Shown: piece after piece, positions 1-7,277 of the stretch
How the letters are laid out: each line of letters begins with the position of its first letter
Position numbering within the stretch: position 1 is the first letter of the stretch
Assembly (NCBI GenBank): GCA_002350805.1
Contig: DEFO01000028.1
Location: 1 to 21,956 of the forward strand
Length of the DNA: 21,956 nt
Direction: 5' to 3'
From: Prevotella sp. UBA2850
GTDB lineage: Bacteria > Bacteroidota > Bacteroidia > Bacteroidales > Bacteroidaceae
Notes under the pieces: model-generated
The model's database searches: none
Seen by the model: only the letters and a program-made list of their open reading frames with translations
Told to the model about the DNA's origin: nothing
Position numbers and translations under genes: made by a program

Positions 1-2
1 CC

Positions 3-128
3 GAGGGTATGAAATATGCAGGTAAAAACCGACGTGTAGCGTTAAAATACAGAAGAATTATCGCTCGTTTTGCGACTAAAATTAACAAGATATTCGATTT
101 CTCATGTTTTTTATATACTTTTGCATAA
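3..128 (+). other. Open frame at window edge, possible 3' end of an upstream gene
   Basis: This frame is open from the first bases of the window to a TAA at 126-128. An internal ATG at 9 would give a basic peptide of 39 residues starting MKYAGKNRR, with many Arg and Lys and a hydrophobic end. It could be the C-terminal end of a gene that begins before the window, or chance. The frame runs through the promoter-like motif for the next gene, which argues slightly against a real gene. I recognise no family. Confidence 0.2.
93..123 (+). promoter_or_regulatory. Bacteroidetes-type promoter upstream of the 236-residue membrane protein
   Basis: TACTTTTG at 116-123 fits the Bacteroidetes -7 element TAnnTTTG exactly. 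TTCG at 93-96 is one mismatch from the -33 TTTG, with 19 bases between them. Transcription would start near 130, about 30 bases before the ATG at 163. The same -7 octamer is used upstream of rimP. Confidence 0.5.
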
Positions 129-162
129 AAGATTAGTAACAAACAAACTTGATTCAGAAAAT

Positions 163-873
163 ATGAAATGGAAGTTATCTGACTTTTGGAAACAGACTTT
201 GAGTTGCACACTCGGTACCGTCATTGGTATCATTCTGACTTTCGGCACCTCTGCATGGATTGAGTACCGTGAAAAGCAGGAAACGGAGCGGACGGCAGCA
301 TTGATGGTGATTCATAATCTTGAGAGTTTTGTCCAGGACCTCGCTCTGATGGTAAAAGAACTGCAGACTATAGACGAGGTTAATGCGAAGGTGCTGGCTG
401 CGAAAGACCACTTGGACACGGTTTCTGAGGATACGCTGTCAATGTTTGTAACAGGCATCCTCTCGCATAATTTCAACACGATAGACGAAACTGCAGAAAC
501 CATTTTCAGCAGTAATATCGAGACATGGAAGAGCATCGGCAACAGCGAATTTATCGAACTGGCAGGCAATTGTTTTTCTGCTAAACGACTGATGGTCAAG
601 TTTCAGGAGCGACTTGAAGCAGAAAAAGATGAGTTGAGTGACATGTTTTTGGAAAAAGTTTTCTATTCAGACCATCCTACCGAGTCTTTGCAGGAGACCG
701 TAGCAACGATTCTCCGCTCCTCGAGATGCCGTAGACACATCAAAAAGCAGGGCGATTTCTATTTGCGTGGCATGGAGCAGGGTGTGAAAGTATTAAGTGA
801 GAAGACCGACCAGTGCAAGCGCCTGATGAATGTGACCGATGAGGAACTGAAGCAGTTCGGCTATAATGAGTAA
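163..873 (+). CDS. Hypothetical single-span membrane protein, 236 aa
   Basis: The ATG at 163 (MKWKLSDFWKQ) is preferred over an in-frame upstream ATG at 70, because the upstream start would read through the predicted promoter. One hydrophobic segment (about residues 12-30) follows a short basic N-terminus. A long charged, mainly helical region follows (about residues 35-236) with coiled-coil-like stretches such as the one near residues 145-158. This suggests one membrane anchor with a large soluble domain, side uncertain. The layout (helix, then an E/R-rich linker and a helical body) resembles small Bacteroidetes membrane proteins of unknown function, but I cannot assign a family. The stop at 871-873 lies 79 bases before the next likely start. 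The region is AT-richer than the rest of the window. Confidence 0.7.
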   Translation: MKWKLSDFWKQTLSCTLGTVIGIILTFGTSAWIEYREKQETERTAALMVIHNLESFVQDLALMVKELQTIDEVNAKVLAAKDHLDTVSEDTLSMFVTGILSHNFNTIDETAETIFSSNIETWKSIGNSEFIELAGNCFSAKRLMVKFQERLEAEKDELSDMFLEKVFYSDHPTESLQETVATILRSSRCRRHIKKQGDFYLRGMEQGVKVLSEKTDQCKRLMNVTDEELKQFGYNE

Positions 874-952
874 AATGAACCTGACTATAGGAAGATTTCA
901 TCTTTGCACGCCGTTTGGTTTGTTTAGTTCAGTAAAAAATAGTTTCCAAAGT

Positions 953-1327
953 ATGAACATTGAGCAGATCAGAGAGTACACGTTATCACTTCCAGGTGTG
1001 ACCGAGGACCAAGCCTTTGGTGAAGATATTCTTAACTTTCGTTTGGAAGGAAAGATATTCGTCTGCCTGTGGTTAGGCGGTGGCAGGTATGATATGAAGG
1101 ACGGAGTTTCAAGAATTGCCTTGAAGTTGTCACCAGACAGGAATATCGAGCTTAGAGAACAATTCTCTGCCGTAACTCCTGCCTACCATTGGAACAAGAC
1201 ACATTGGAGCGACGTATATTACGAAGAAATGGAAGAAGCAATTGTAGTGGGATTGATTAGAGAATCCTATCAGCTCATCGTATCGAAACTTCCAAAAGCT
1301 ATTCGGGCAAAGTATTTATCTGCATGA
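953..1327 (+). CDS. MmcQ/YjbR family protein, 124 aa
   Basis: The small alpha/beta protein matches the MmcQ/YjbR family, whose fold resembles CyaY and is often called DNA-binding-like; its biochemical role is not settled. Recognisable pieces are the N-terminal LSLPGVTED segment (residues 11-19), the central strand pair around residues 26-40, and the YHWNKTHWSDVYY block (residues 78-90), which corresponds to the family's conserved 'NK.HW' region. The ATG at 953 is chosen because homology begins at MNIEQIREY. An in-frame upstream ATG at 866 would add 29 residues that fit no family pattern and would overlap the previous gene. Usual family length is 110-130 residues, so this is complete. It was probably acquired as a stand-alone accessory gene. 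Confidence 0.85.
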   Translation: MNIEQIREYTLSLPGVTEDQAFGEDILNFRLEGKIFVCLWLGGGRYDMKDGVSRIALKLSPDRNIELREQFSAVTPAYHWNKTHWSDVYYEEMEEAIVVGLIRESYQLIVSKLPKAIRAKYLSA

Positions 1328-1348
1328 GATTGATTTAGATGTGGTAAA

Positions 1349-1551
1349 ATGAATATCAAGAAACGTAAAATCAAGTATGCAACCATTTTTTCCTCTGCTG
1401 GTTTGTCCTCCTGGTGTTCCTCGCAGATGGGGTTTAGAAATTCCAGACATTGGTTGACTATTTTGGCTCATATGTATTGGTGGAGATAAGCTTATTGTTA
1501 TTGGTCATTCTGCCTACATGGGCTGTATACGAATTCACTAAAAAAAAATAG
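1349..1551 (+). pseudogene. Broken gene for a small two-helix membrane protein
   Basis: An ATG at 1349 opens MNIKKRKIKYATIF. At a run of six T (1386-1391) the sense continues only if one base is added. From 1390 the other frame reads a hydrophobic helix (FLCWFVLLVFLADGV), meets a TAG at 1435-1437, and continues from 1438 as KFQTLVDYFGS, then a second helix (VLVEISLLLLVILPTW), ending VYEFTKKK with TAG at 1549-1551. The two parts form a coherent protein of about 67 residues with a basic start and two membrane spans. This points to one frameshift plus one nonsense change. The uninterrupted frame from 1349 instead gives 46 unremarkable residues. The repaired reading is inference; a sequencing error in the T-run could explain the frameshift but not the TAG. 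Confidence 0.5.
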
Positions 1552-1567
1552 AAAGAAACATATATCT

Positions 1568-1915
1568 ATGAAGAAAGTAAAGATTACCATCCTCAAAACG
1601 ATGCTGAATGAGGACTTGGCGAAAGAATATGGCATCTGTGGACTGAAAGCCTGTCCCATGATGAAGGTGGGCGATGTGTTTTATGCCGACTATGCAAAGC
1701 CAGATGGCTTTTGTGACGAGGCATGGAAGGCCATCTACCAGTATGTGTTCGCCTTGGCACATGGTGCAGACAAAGGGCTGTTCTACTATGGTGACTGGAT
1801 TAAGGAACCAGGAGTTGCCATTGTCAGTTGCAATGATGGTCTGCGTCCTGTGATTATGAAACTTGAAGCAACCGATGAGGAAGCCAAGATTGAATATACA
1901 CCAATTGACAGATAA
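1568..1915 (+). CDS. TIGR04076 family protein, 115 aa
   Basis: This small soluble protein matches the TIGR04076 family of unknown function, common in anaerobic bacteria and archaea. Visible hallmarks are the N-terminal KVKITILKT strand, CGLKACPMMKVGDVF (residues 24-38) with its two cysteines, DGFCDEAWKAIYQYVFALAHG (about residues 46-66) with a third cysteine, and the C-terminal CNDGLRPVIMKLE region (residues 88-100). The clustered cysteines suggest metal or redox chemistry, which is inference. The length is normal for the family. The ATG at 1568 lies behind an A-rich leader. The next gene starts 10 bases after the stop, so the two are probably co-transcribed. Confidence 0.88.
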   Translation: MKKVKITILKTMLNEDLAKEYGICGLKACPMMKVGDVFYADYAKPDGFCDEAWKAIYQYVFALAHGADKGLFYYGDWIKEPGVAIVSCNDGLRPVIMKLEATDEEAKIEYTPIDR

Positions 1916-1925
1916 ATCGGGATTT

Positions 1926-2423
1926 ATGGAAAAGATTAGAATATATCATTCAATTTGGAAAAACATAGCCTTGATAGCTGTGTGTTTTGTGTTTGTTGCA
2001 ATGGGAATTTTTCTGCTTCTACATGGAAATCATTCATTCATAGTATGGACTGGCATCTTATTCTTTGGCGGAGGTGGACTTTTCATGTTGTTTCTCATAC
2101 TGAGAGAAAGAATCGGCCACAAAGCCTATTATATCATTACAGACGAATCTGTTTCCGGGGATGGCGGAATGAAGAACTGGGAGGTTCGTTTTGCAGATGT
2201 GGAAGAATTCTATCTTGTCAATGTGGCATCATCTAAACAAATAGGGATAAAATATAAGAAAGAAGTAGAGTTACAGAAGATGAATGGTGCAAGCAGCGCA
2301 GGTCGCACCATTCGGAAATTGAATGAAAGAATTGCTGGGGTTCAGGAATCCTTGCCGGCAGATGGTCTCAACATCAAACCGCAGGAATTGTGTGATTTGC
2401 TGAACATGAGGCTGACAAAATAG
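1926..2423 (+). CDS. STM3941 family membrane protein, 165 aa
   Basis: This resembles the STM3941 family of small membrane proteins with no assigned function. Two membrane helices (about residues 13-32 and 39-60) are followed by a soluble domain with YYIITDESV (residues 68-76), WEVRFADVEEFYL (85-97) and a C-terminal PQELCDLLN segment (152-160). This resembles PH-like domains that follow two-helix anchors; that comparison is inference. The ATG at 1926 is used because homology starts at MEKIRIYHSIWKN. An upstream ATG at 1863 would overlap the preceding gene by 53 bases. It closes the AT-rich gene group and is followed directly by a strong terminator. Confidence 0.8.
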   Translation: MEKIRIYHSIWKNIALIAVCFVFVAMGIFLLLHGNHSFIVWTGILFFGGGGLFMLFLILRERIGHKAYYIITDESVSGDGGMKNWEVRFADVEEFYLVNVASSKQIGIKYKKEVELQKMNGASSAGRTIRKLNERIAGVQESLPADGLNIKPQELCDLLNMRLTK

Positions 2424-2426
2424 CTT

Positions 2427-2487
2427 CCAATTTAGCTTACATAAAAAGCGAGGCCACACGGCTTCGCTTTTTATGTGTCTGAATTGG
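2427..2487. terminator. Strong bidirectional hairpin terminator between convergent genes
   Basis: A 17-bp stem pairs 2439-2455 with 2460-2476 around the four-base loop ACAC, with a single G-U pair. The 5' arm contains AAAAA and the 3' arm TTTTT, so each strand ends in a U-rich arm. Short outer arms CCAATT (2427-2432) and AATTGG (2482-2487) can pair as well. It sits just after the stop at 2423 and before the convergent gene that ends at 2566, so it can serve both strands. Confidence 0.85.
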
Positions 2488-2507
2488 ACGCGTTATAATA
2501 ACACGTC
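2487..2507. repeat. Small imperfect palindrome in the convergent spacer
   Basis: GACG (2487-2490) and GTTA (2492-2495) pair with TAAC (2499-2502) and CGTC (2504-2507), with one C-A mismatch and a three-base loop. It may add to termination of the minus-strand gene, or be a protein site. No T-run follows on either strand. Confidence 0.3.
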
Positions 2508-2565
2508 TATTCGGATTCATTCATCTTCCACGAATCGCACACACATCACATTGCTCCACTAATGA

Positions 2566-5127
2566 CTACAGACGTTTGGTGACATGATAGGTGCCGCCCG
2601 CATATTCGCGACTCTCTGTTTCGCCGGGCAGCGTGACGGTAGCTGTGGCTCCCTCGGGGATGGTGAAGTCCCACGTCCACAGGTCGCCCTCGTACTTCCA
2701 ACTGCTCTTGATGAGGCCCGCTGCTGACTGGTATTCAGCACTGACGAAGCCCAAGCGACGGTTGGGCACGGGACTCATGACGATGTGACGGAAACCGGGG
2801 TTGGCAGGGTCGGCGGCAATGCCGGCAACACTCTCCCAAAGCCACTGACAGACACAGCCATAGGCATAGTGGTTGAACGAGTTCATGCCCTTGGGTCCCA
2901 TGCCATATTCCTTCATATAGCTGTTCCAGCGCTCCCAGACGGTGGTGGCGCCATTGTCGATGGAATAGAGCCAGCTGGGATTCTTCCGCTGGAAAAGCAG
3001 TTCGTAGGCGATGTCGGCCATGCCATTCTCCGTGAGAGTCTGCATGAGGATGCTCGTGCCGAGGAAGCCCGTCTGCAGACAGTTGCCGTGATCGGCGAAG
3101 TTCTGGCGCAGGCGAGCCATCATATTTGCCTTCGCCTCGCCCTCCACCAAGTGGTTCCGGAGGGCGAAGAGGGCGGGCGTTTGCATCGTGTTGAAGATGG
3201 CGGTCTTGAATTGTCCCTGGTCATCGAGGAACTGCTCTCTCAGATACTGCCGGGCGGCATCGGCCATCTGCTGATAGAGTGCGGCATCACGGCCTGTGGC
3301 AGCCGCCATGTCGCGCATCATCGCGGCATCGATAGCCCAGTAGGAGGCGCTGAGATAGTTCCAGTAGGTGATGGCATCGGGCAGCGGCCCGTTCTTGTCG
3401 AAAGCCCCACCGCCGCAACTCTCCAACGGCTCGTAGCTCAGCCAGTCGGCCCACTGGTAGTTGCCATTCTCGGCAGCCAATGTCCGGTGGTCGTATTTCG
3501 TGGCATTCACATGCTGCATGAAGCGGTCCATCGCCTCCCAGTTCTCATGGATGATGCTGATGTCGCCAAACTGTTTCCACACCGTCCAGGGCACGATGAT
3601 GCCGGCGTCGGCCCAGCCCACGCGCATCATGTCGCGAGGCCCGGCGCCATATTGTGCCGTCGGAGCCACACCCGGGAAACCACCCTGGTCGCTCTGCGAG
3701 TCGCGCATGTCGCGCATCCACTTGTGGAAGAAACGGTCGGTATTGGCGAAGAAGCTGCCCGTCTCGGCAAAGACCTGTGTGTCGGCCGTCCAGCCCAGTC
3801 GCTCGTCGCGCTGCGGACAGTCGGTGGGCACGGAGAGATAGTTGGAGCGCTGTCCCCACAAGGTGTTGGAGATGAGGCGGTTGACCAGGTCGTTACCCGT
3901 AGTGATGCGTCCCGTCTCCATGGCTTGGGTGATGGAACTGACGGGGATGGACTTGACGGCTCTGAACTGCACCTCGCCGGTAGCCGTGATAGAAAGGTAA
4001 CGGTAGCCGAAGAAGGTGTAGCGGGGCTGATAAGTGACGTAATCGTCGGTATCGGCAAAGGTGTAAACCACCCGCATGCCTTTCTCGTGCATACGGAGGT
4101 TGCGGCGATGCACACTCCCCTCGGGACCGTCCATGCCCCTGGCCTCAGCTCCATTGCCGTCGTTCAGGATTTCCGACGGCAGACAGGTGAGCACAGTGCC
4201 TGCCTTGGCCTTGAATTCGAAGACAGGGACTGCGGCGGCATTCTGCCCGAAATCGACCACTAGCGTCTCGCCGGGACGAAGCGTCTGGGGGAGGCGATGC
4301 TCCTTGACGACAACCTTTCCATGCTCCACTTCCCGGGACTTATCAGACGACTTTGCTCCCGTGACGCCTTCCCACACATACGCCTTGGCCTGTGCCATCT
4401 CCAAGTCTTTGCGCAGATAGACCTCAGCACCGTCGGAGGGCAGTATCTCACCCTTAAACGTTGTATTCCGCTCCGGCTCTTTCAGCAGGTTCAAATCGGC
4501 AAAGCCGGGTTTGATGCGGGCATCATATTCCTCACCGTCGAAGATAGCGGCGTGGCGCACGGGACCTGCAATGCCGGCCCGCCAGTGCTGACAGTCAGTA
4601 CCGAAAAGCTGCCTGCTGCCGTCGGCAAAGGTCAATTCCAGCACAGCGCGGAAAGCAGGTTTCCCTCCATACATACCATCGAAATCGCCAGCTGTGATGA
4701 TCTTGTCGGCCCACCAGCCAGGTGTCACCTGAGCGGCCAACTGGTTCTGAGCTCCACGCTTTTTCCTAAAGAGGCTGGTCACATCGTAGGTGAACGACCG
4801 CTTGGTCTTGGCAAAGTGGGTGAAGCCGGGCTTCAGCACCTCCTCGCCCACCGTCTGGCCGTTCACATAGAGCTCATAGACACCCAGGCCCGTGGTCATC
4901 CATTTGGCGGCAACCACCTTCTTGGCGTTCTTCACGCTGGCCACAAACCAGCTGGCCCCATCGGCTGCCCGCCCCACCTTCGAGGCCTTGCCCACAACCA
5001 CGGGCGCATCTTTCACTGAGATCCATTCCGACTGCTGCCAGGCAGCGTCGTCAAGAGCCGGCGTGCGTTGCGCCATCGCACAAACAGCCAGCAAACATGC
5101 CGTCATGATACTTGCGATTCTTTTCAT
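2566..5127 (-). CDS. Secreted alpha-L-rhamnosidase, glycoside hydrolase family 78, 853 aa
   Basis: The enzyme hydrolyses terminal alpha-L-rhamnose from plant glycans or glycosides with inversion. A signal peptide (residues 1-19, cut near AMA|Q) sends it across the inner membrane, probably to the periplasm. N-terminal beta-sandwich domains (about residues 30-400) contain VYELYVNG (83-90) and the PGWWADKI segment (136-143). The (alpha/alpha)6 barrel carries DCPQRDERLGWTAD (436-449). By alignment of this motif to Streptomyces SaRha78A, E442 is the likely general acid, with D436, W446 and D449 in the sugar pocket. E732 in TTVWERWNSY is the likely general base. A C-terminal beta domain follows. 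Length is normal. No SusC/SusD, other glycosidase or regulator adjoins it, so it is not in an obvious polysaccharide utilisation locus. It has its own promoter at 5215-5246. Confidence 0.93.
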   Translation of the reverse strand: MKRIASIMTACLLAVCAMAQRTPALDDAAWQQSEWISVKDAPVVVGKASKVGRAADGASWFVASVKNAKKVVAAKWMTTGLGVYELYVNGQTVGEEVLKPGFTHFAKTKRSFTYDVTSLFRKKRGAQNQLAAQVTPGWWADKIITAGDFDGMYGGKPAFRAVLELTFADGSRQLFGTDCQHWRAGIAGPVRHAAIFDGEEYDARIKPGFADLNLLKEPERNTTFKGEILPSDGAEVYLRKDLEMAQAKAYVWEGVTGAKSSDKSREVEHGKVVVKEHRLPQTLRPGETLVVDFGQNAAAVPVFEFKAKAGTVLTCLPSEILNDGNGAEARGMDGPEGSVHRRNLRMHEKGMRVVYTFADTDDYVTYQPRYTFFGYRYLSITATGEVQFRAVKSIPVSSITQAMETGRITTGNDLVNRLISNTLWGQRSNYLSVPTDCPQRDERLGWTADTQVFAETGSFFANTDRFFHKWMRDMRDSQSDQGGFPGVAPTAQYGAGPRDMMRVGWADAGIIVPWTVWKQFGDISIIHENWEAMDRFMQHVNATKYDHRTLAAENGNYQWADWLSYEPLESCGGGAFDKNGPLPDAITYWNYLSASYWAIDAAMMRDMAAATGRDAALYQQMADAARQYLREQFLDDQGQFKTAIFNTMQTPALFALRNHLVEGEAKANMMARLRQNFADHGNCLQTGFLGTSILMQTLTENGMADIAYELLFQRKNPSWLYSIDNGATTVWERWNSYMKEYGMGPKGMNSFNHYAYGCVCQWLWESVAGIAADPANPGFRHIVMSPVPNRRLGFVSAEYQSAAGLIKSSWKYEGDLWTWDFTIPEGATATVTLPGETESREYAGGTYHVTKRL

Positions 5128-5214
5128 TGTATTTCTTCGGTTCTTAGTTACTCTCCAAGCGTCGGCATGCTTACTGCTCGTCAGCCGTCAGTACGCCGTC
5201 TGTTCGATTGATTG

Positions 5215-5246
5215 CAAAATTACATTTTTTCCAGACCTTTTGCAAA
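5215..5246 (-). promoter_or_regulatory. Bacteroidetes-type promoter for the rhamnosidase gene
   Basis: On the minus strand, TTTG (5246-5243) and TAATTTTG (5222-5215) are separated by 20 bases. Both elements match the Bacteroidetes -33/-7 consensus with no mismatch. Transcription would begin near 5208, giving a leader of about 80 bases before the ATG at 5127. Confidence 0.7.
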
Positions 5247-5402
5247 TAAATCGATAAAAAACTGCAAAATGCCCTCCATTCATTTACAGCCAGTCTGTTG
5301 CCTTAGAGACATATACTCCCTCTATTTTATTTCATCAGAAGTGGTTATGGAACGGAAAAACCGTGGATTTTAGCCGAAAAATGGAAGAAAAGTGCAAAAA
5401 CA

Positions 5403-5434
5403 TTTGCTCATGTGCGGATTTATTAGTACTTTTG
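5403..5434 (+). promoter_or_regulatory. Bacteroidetes-type promoter for rimP-nusA-infB
   Basis: TTTG (5403-5406) and TACTTTTG (5427-5434) are separated by 20 bases and match the -33 and -7 consensus exactly. The predicted start near 5441 leaves a leader of about 57 bases, which contains a hairpin (5451-5474) before the rimP ATG at 5498. Confidence 0.75.
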
Positions 5435-5450
5435 CAGCGTTCAGTGGAAT

Positions 5451-5474
5451 GAGGGGCTTTCTCGGAAGCCTCTC
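5451..5474 (+). promoter_or_regulatory. Leader hairpin followed by a T-rich tract, upstream of rimP
   Basis: GAGGGGCTT (5451-5459) pairs with AAGCCTCTC (5466-5474), nine pairs including one G-U, around a six-base loop. A T-rich stretch (5475-5488) follows at once, then the rimP start 10 bases later. The shape is that of a weak intrinsic terminator inside the 5' leader of an operon that encodes NusA. A role in attenuation or autoregulation is inference; it could also act only as an mRNA stabiliser. Confidence 0.45.
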
Positions 5475-5497
5475 ATTTTCATTTTAATTACACAAAT

Positions 5498-5965
5498 ATG
5501 ATCAGTAAGGACACCGTAAAGAGTTTAGTAGACCAGTGGCTCGAGGATAAGGATTATTTCCTCGTCGACATTGAAGTGAGTAAAGACGACAAGATCGTAG
5601 TCGAGATCGACCACGCCGACGGCGTGTGGATTGAGGACTGCGCCGACCTGAGCCGTTACATCGAGGAACGCCTCGACCGTGACGAGCAGGACTATGAATT
5701 GGAGGTAGGATCGGCAGGCCTGGGCCAGCCGTTCAAGGTGCCGCAGCAGTACATCAACTTCACCGGCAAAGAGGTGGAGGTGCTCGACGGCAACGGAAAG
5801 AAATGGAAGGGTATTTTGAAGGCCGTCGACGGCAACGACTTCGTGGTGGGCGTCACCGAGAAAGTGAAGAAGGAAGGCAGCAAGCGCCCCGTGACAGAGG
5901 TGGTGGACCATGCCTTTAAGATGGATGAGGTGAAATATACCAAATACCTGATCAGCTTCAAATAA
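5498..5965 (+). CDS. rimP: Ribosome maturation factor RimP, 155 aa
   Basis: RimP binds free 30S subunits and helps their late maturation in the cytoplasm. The N-terminal alpha/beta domain includes FFLVDIEVS-like strand residues 21-28 and the acidic DHADGVWIEDCADLSRYIEE block (about residues 38-57), which matches the family's 'D....V.ldDC..vSr.i...LD' pattern. YELEVGSAGLGQPF (66-79) matches the conserved 'Y.LEVSSPGLdRPL' motif, here with G-S-A in place of the usual S-S-P. An Sm-like C-terminal domain follows. Its position directly before nusA and infB is the classical arrangement and supports the call. It is first in the operon, 30 bases before nusA. Confidence 0.95.
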   Translation: MISKDTVKSLVDQWLEDKDYFLVDIEVSKDDKIVVEIDHADGVWIEDCADLSRYIEERLDRDEQDYELEVGSAGLGQPFKVPQQYINFTGKEVEVLDGNGKKWKGILKAVDGNDFVVGVTEKVKKEGSKRPVTEVVDHAFKMDEVKYTKYLISFK

Positions 5966-5995
5966 TTCTGGAAAAGAATCAAAAAAAATATAGAA

Positions 5996-7255
5996 ATGGC
6001 AACAAAGAAAGAAGAGACCGTAAGCATGGTCGACACCTTTAGAGAGTTTAAAGAGACGAAGAACATCGACCGTACTACCCTGGTGAGCGTGCTGGAGGAA
6101 AGCTTCCGCAACGTGATCGCCAAGATTTTCGGCAGTGACGAGAACTTCGACGTCATTGTGAACCCCGACAAGGGTGATTTTGAGATTTACCGCAACCGCG
6201 TGGTGGTGCCCGACGGTGAGGTGCAGGATGAGAACAAAGAGATTTCGCTCAGCGAGGCGCAGAAGATAGACAGCGACTACGAAGAGGGCGAGGAGGTGAG
6301 TGAGGAGGTGAACTTCAGCAAGTTCGGCCGCCGCGCCATTCTGAACCTCCGCCAGACACTGGCCTCGAAGATTCTCGAACTAGAGCACGACTCACTGTAC
6401 AACAAGTACAAGGACCGCGTGGGACAGATCGTCAGCGGCGAGGTGTACCAAGTGTGGAAGCGCGAGGTGCTGCTCGTTGATGATGAGAACAACGAGCTGA
6501 TTCTGCCCAAGGCTGAGCAGATTCCCAACGACCAGTATCACAAGGGCGAGACCATCCGTGCCGTCATCCACCAGGTGACCAACGAGAACAACAACCCGAA
6601 GATTATCCTCTCGCGCACATCACCGGTGTTCCTCGAGCGGTTGCTGGAGGCCGAGGTGCCCGAGATTGCCGACGGTCTGATTACCATCAAGCGCGTGGCC
6701 CGCATGCCGGGAGAGCGCGCCAAGATTGCCGTTGAGAGTTACGACGAGCGTATCGACCCGGTAGGCGCCTGCGTAGGTGTGAAGGGTAGCCGTGTGCACG
6801 GCATCGTGCGCGAGCTCTGCAACGAGAACATCGATGTGATTAACTACACGGCCAACGTGAAACTGTTCATCCAGCGCGCCCTGAGCCCCGCCCGCGTGAG
6901 CAGCATCACCGTCGACGAGGAGAACCACAAGGCTGAGGTGTACCTCAAGCCCGAGGAGGTGAGCCTGGCCATCGGACGTGGCGGACTGAACATCAAACTG
7001 GCCTCTATGCTGACGGAGTATACCATCGACGTCTTCCGCGAGGTTGACGAGAACGACGCCGACGAGGACATCTACCTGGACGAGTTTTCTGACGAGATTG
7101 ACCAGTGGGTCATCGACGCTATCAAGGCCATCGGCCTCGATACCGCCAAGGCCGTGCTCAACGCTCCGCGCGAGATGCTGGTCGAGAAAGCCGACCTCGA
7201 GGAAGAGACTGTCGACCATCTGCTGGATGTATTAAGAACGGAATTTGAACAATAA
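5996..7255 (+). CDS. nusA: Transcription termination/antitermination factor NusA, 419 aa
   Basis: NusA binds RNA polymerase and nascent RNA and modulates pausing, termination and antitermination. The domains appear in order: an N-terminal RNAP-binding domain (about residues 10-130), an S1 domain (about 140-205), KH1 with GACVGVKGSRVHGI (257-270) and KH2 with AIGRGGLNIKLAS (325-337). A short C-terminal acidic/helix-hairpin-helix-like part (about 365-419) follows, as in compact NusA proteins without the two full acidic repeats of Escherichia coli. The 30-base gap after rimP and the 22-base gap before infB support one transcript. The leader hairpin upstream of rimP is a possible site for NusA-dependent feedback, which is inference. 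Confidence 0.97.
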   Translation: MATKKEETVSMVDTFREFKETKNIDRTTLVSVLEESFRNVIAKIFGSDENFDVIVNPDKGDFEIYRNRVVVPDGEVQDENKEISLSEAQKIDSDYEEGEEVSEEVNFSKFGRRAILNLRQTLASKILELEHDSLYNKYKDRVGQIVSGEVYQVWKREVLLVDDENNELILPKAEQIPNDQYHKGETIRAVIHQVTNENNNPKIILSRTSPVFLERLLEAEVPEIADGLITIKRVARMPGERAKIAVESYDERIDPVGACVGVKGSRVHGIVRELCNENIDVINYTANVKLFIQRALSPARVSSITVDEENHKAEVYLKPEEVSLAIGRGGLNIKLASMLTEYTIDVFREVDENDADEDIYLDEFSDEIDQWVIDAIKAIGLDTAKAVLNAPREMLVEKADLEEETVDHLLDVLRTEFEQ

Positions 7256-7277
7256 GAATTAAGGTAAGGAGACATTA

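Larger units (their letters stand above)
5128..5497. other. 370-base divergent intergenic region
   Basis: This spacer separates the minus-strand rhamnosidase gene from rimP. It contains one promoter for each direction and the rimP leader hairpin, listed separately. The middle (about 5247-5400) is AT-rich, and I see no open frame, RNA gene or repeat in it. Two independent promoters about 180 bases apart imply separate control of the two transcripts. Confidence 0.7.

Noticed and set aside
866..952. N-terminal extension of the MmcQ/YjbR protein from the ATG at 866
   Set aside because: The added residues match nothing in the family and overlap the previous gene. Homology begins at the ATG at 953.
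2785..4263. A 492-codon open frame on the plus strand opposite the rhamnosidase gene
   Set aside because: It mirrors the GC-rich codon pattern of the real gene. The product is rich in His, Val and Gly with no recognisable domain, while the minus strand encodes a full GH78 protein.
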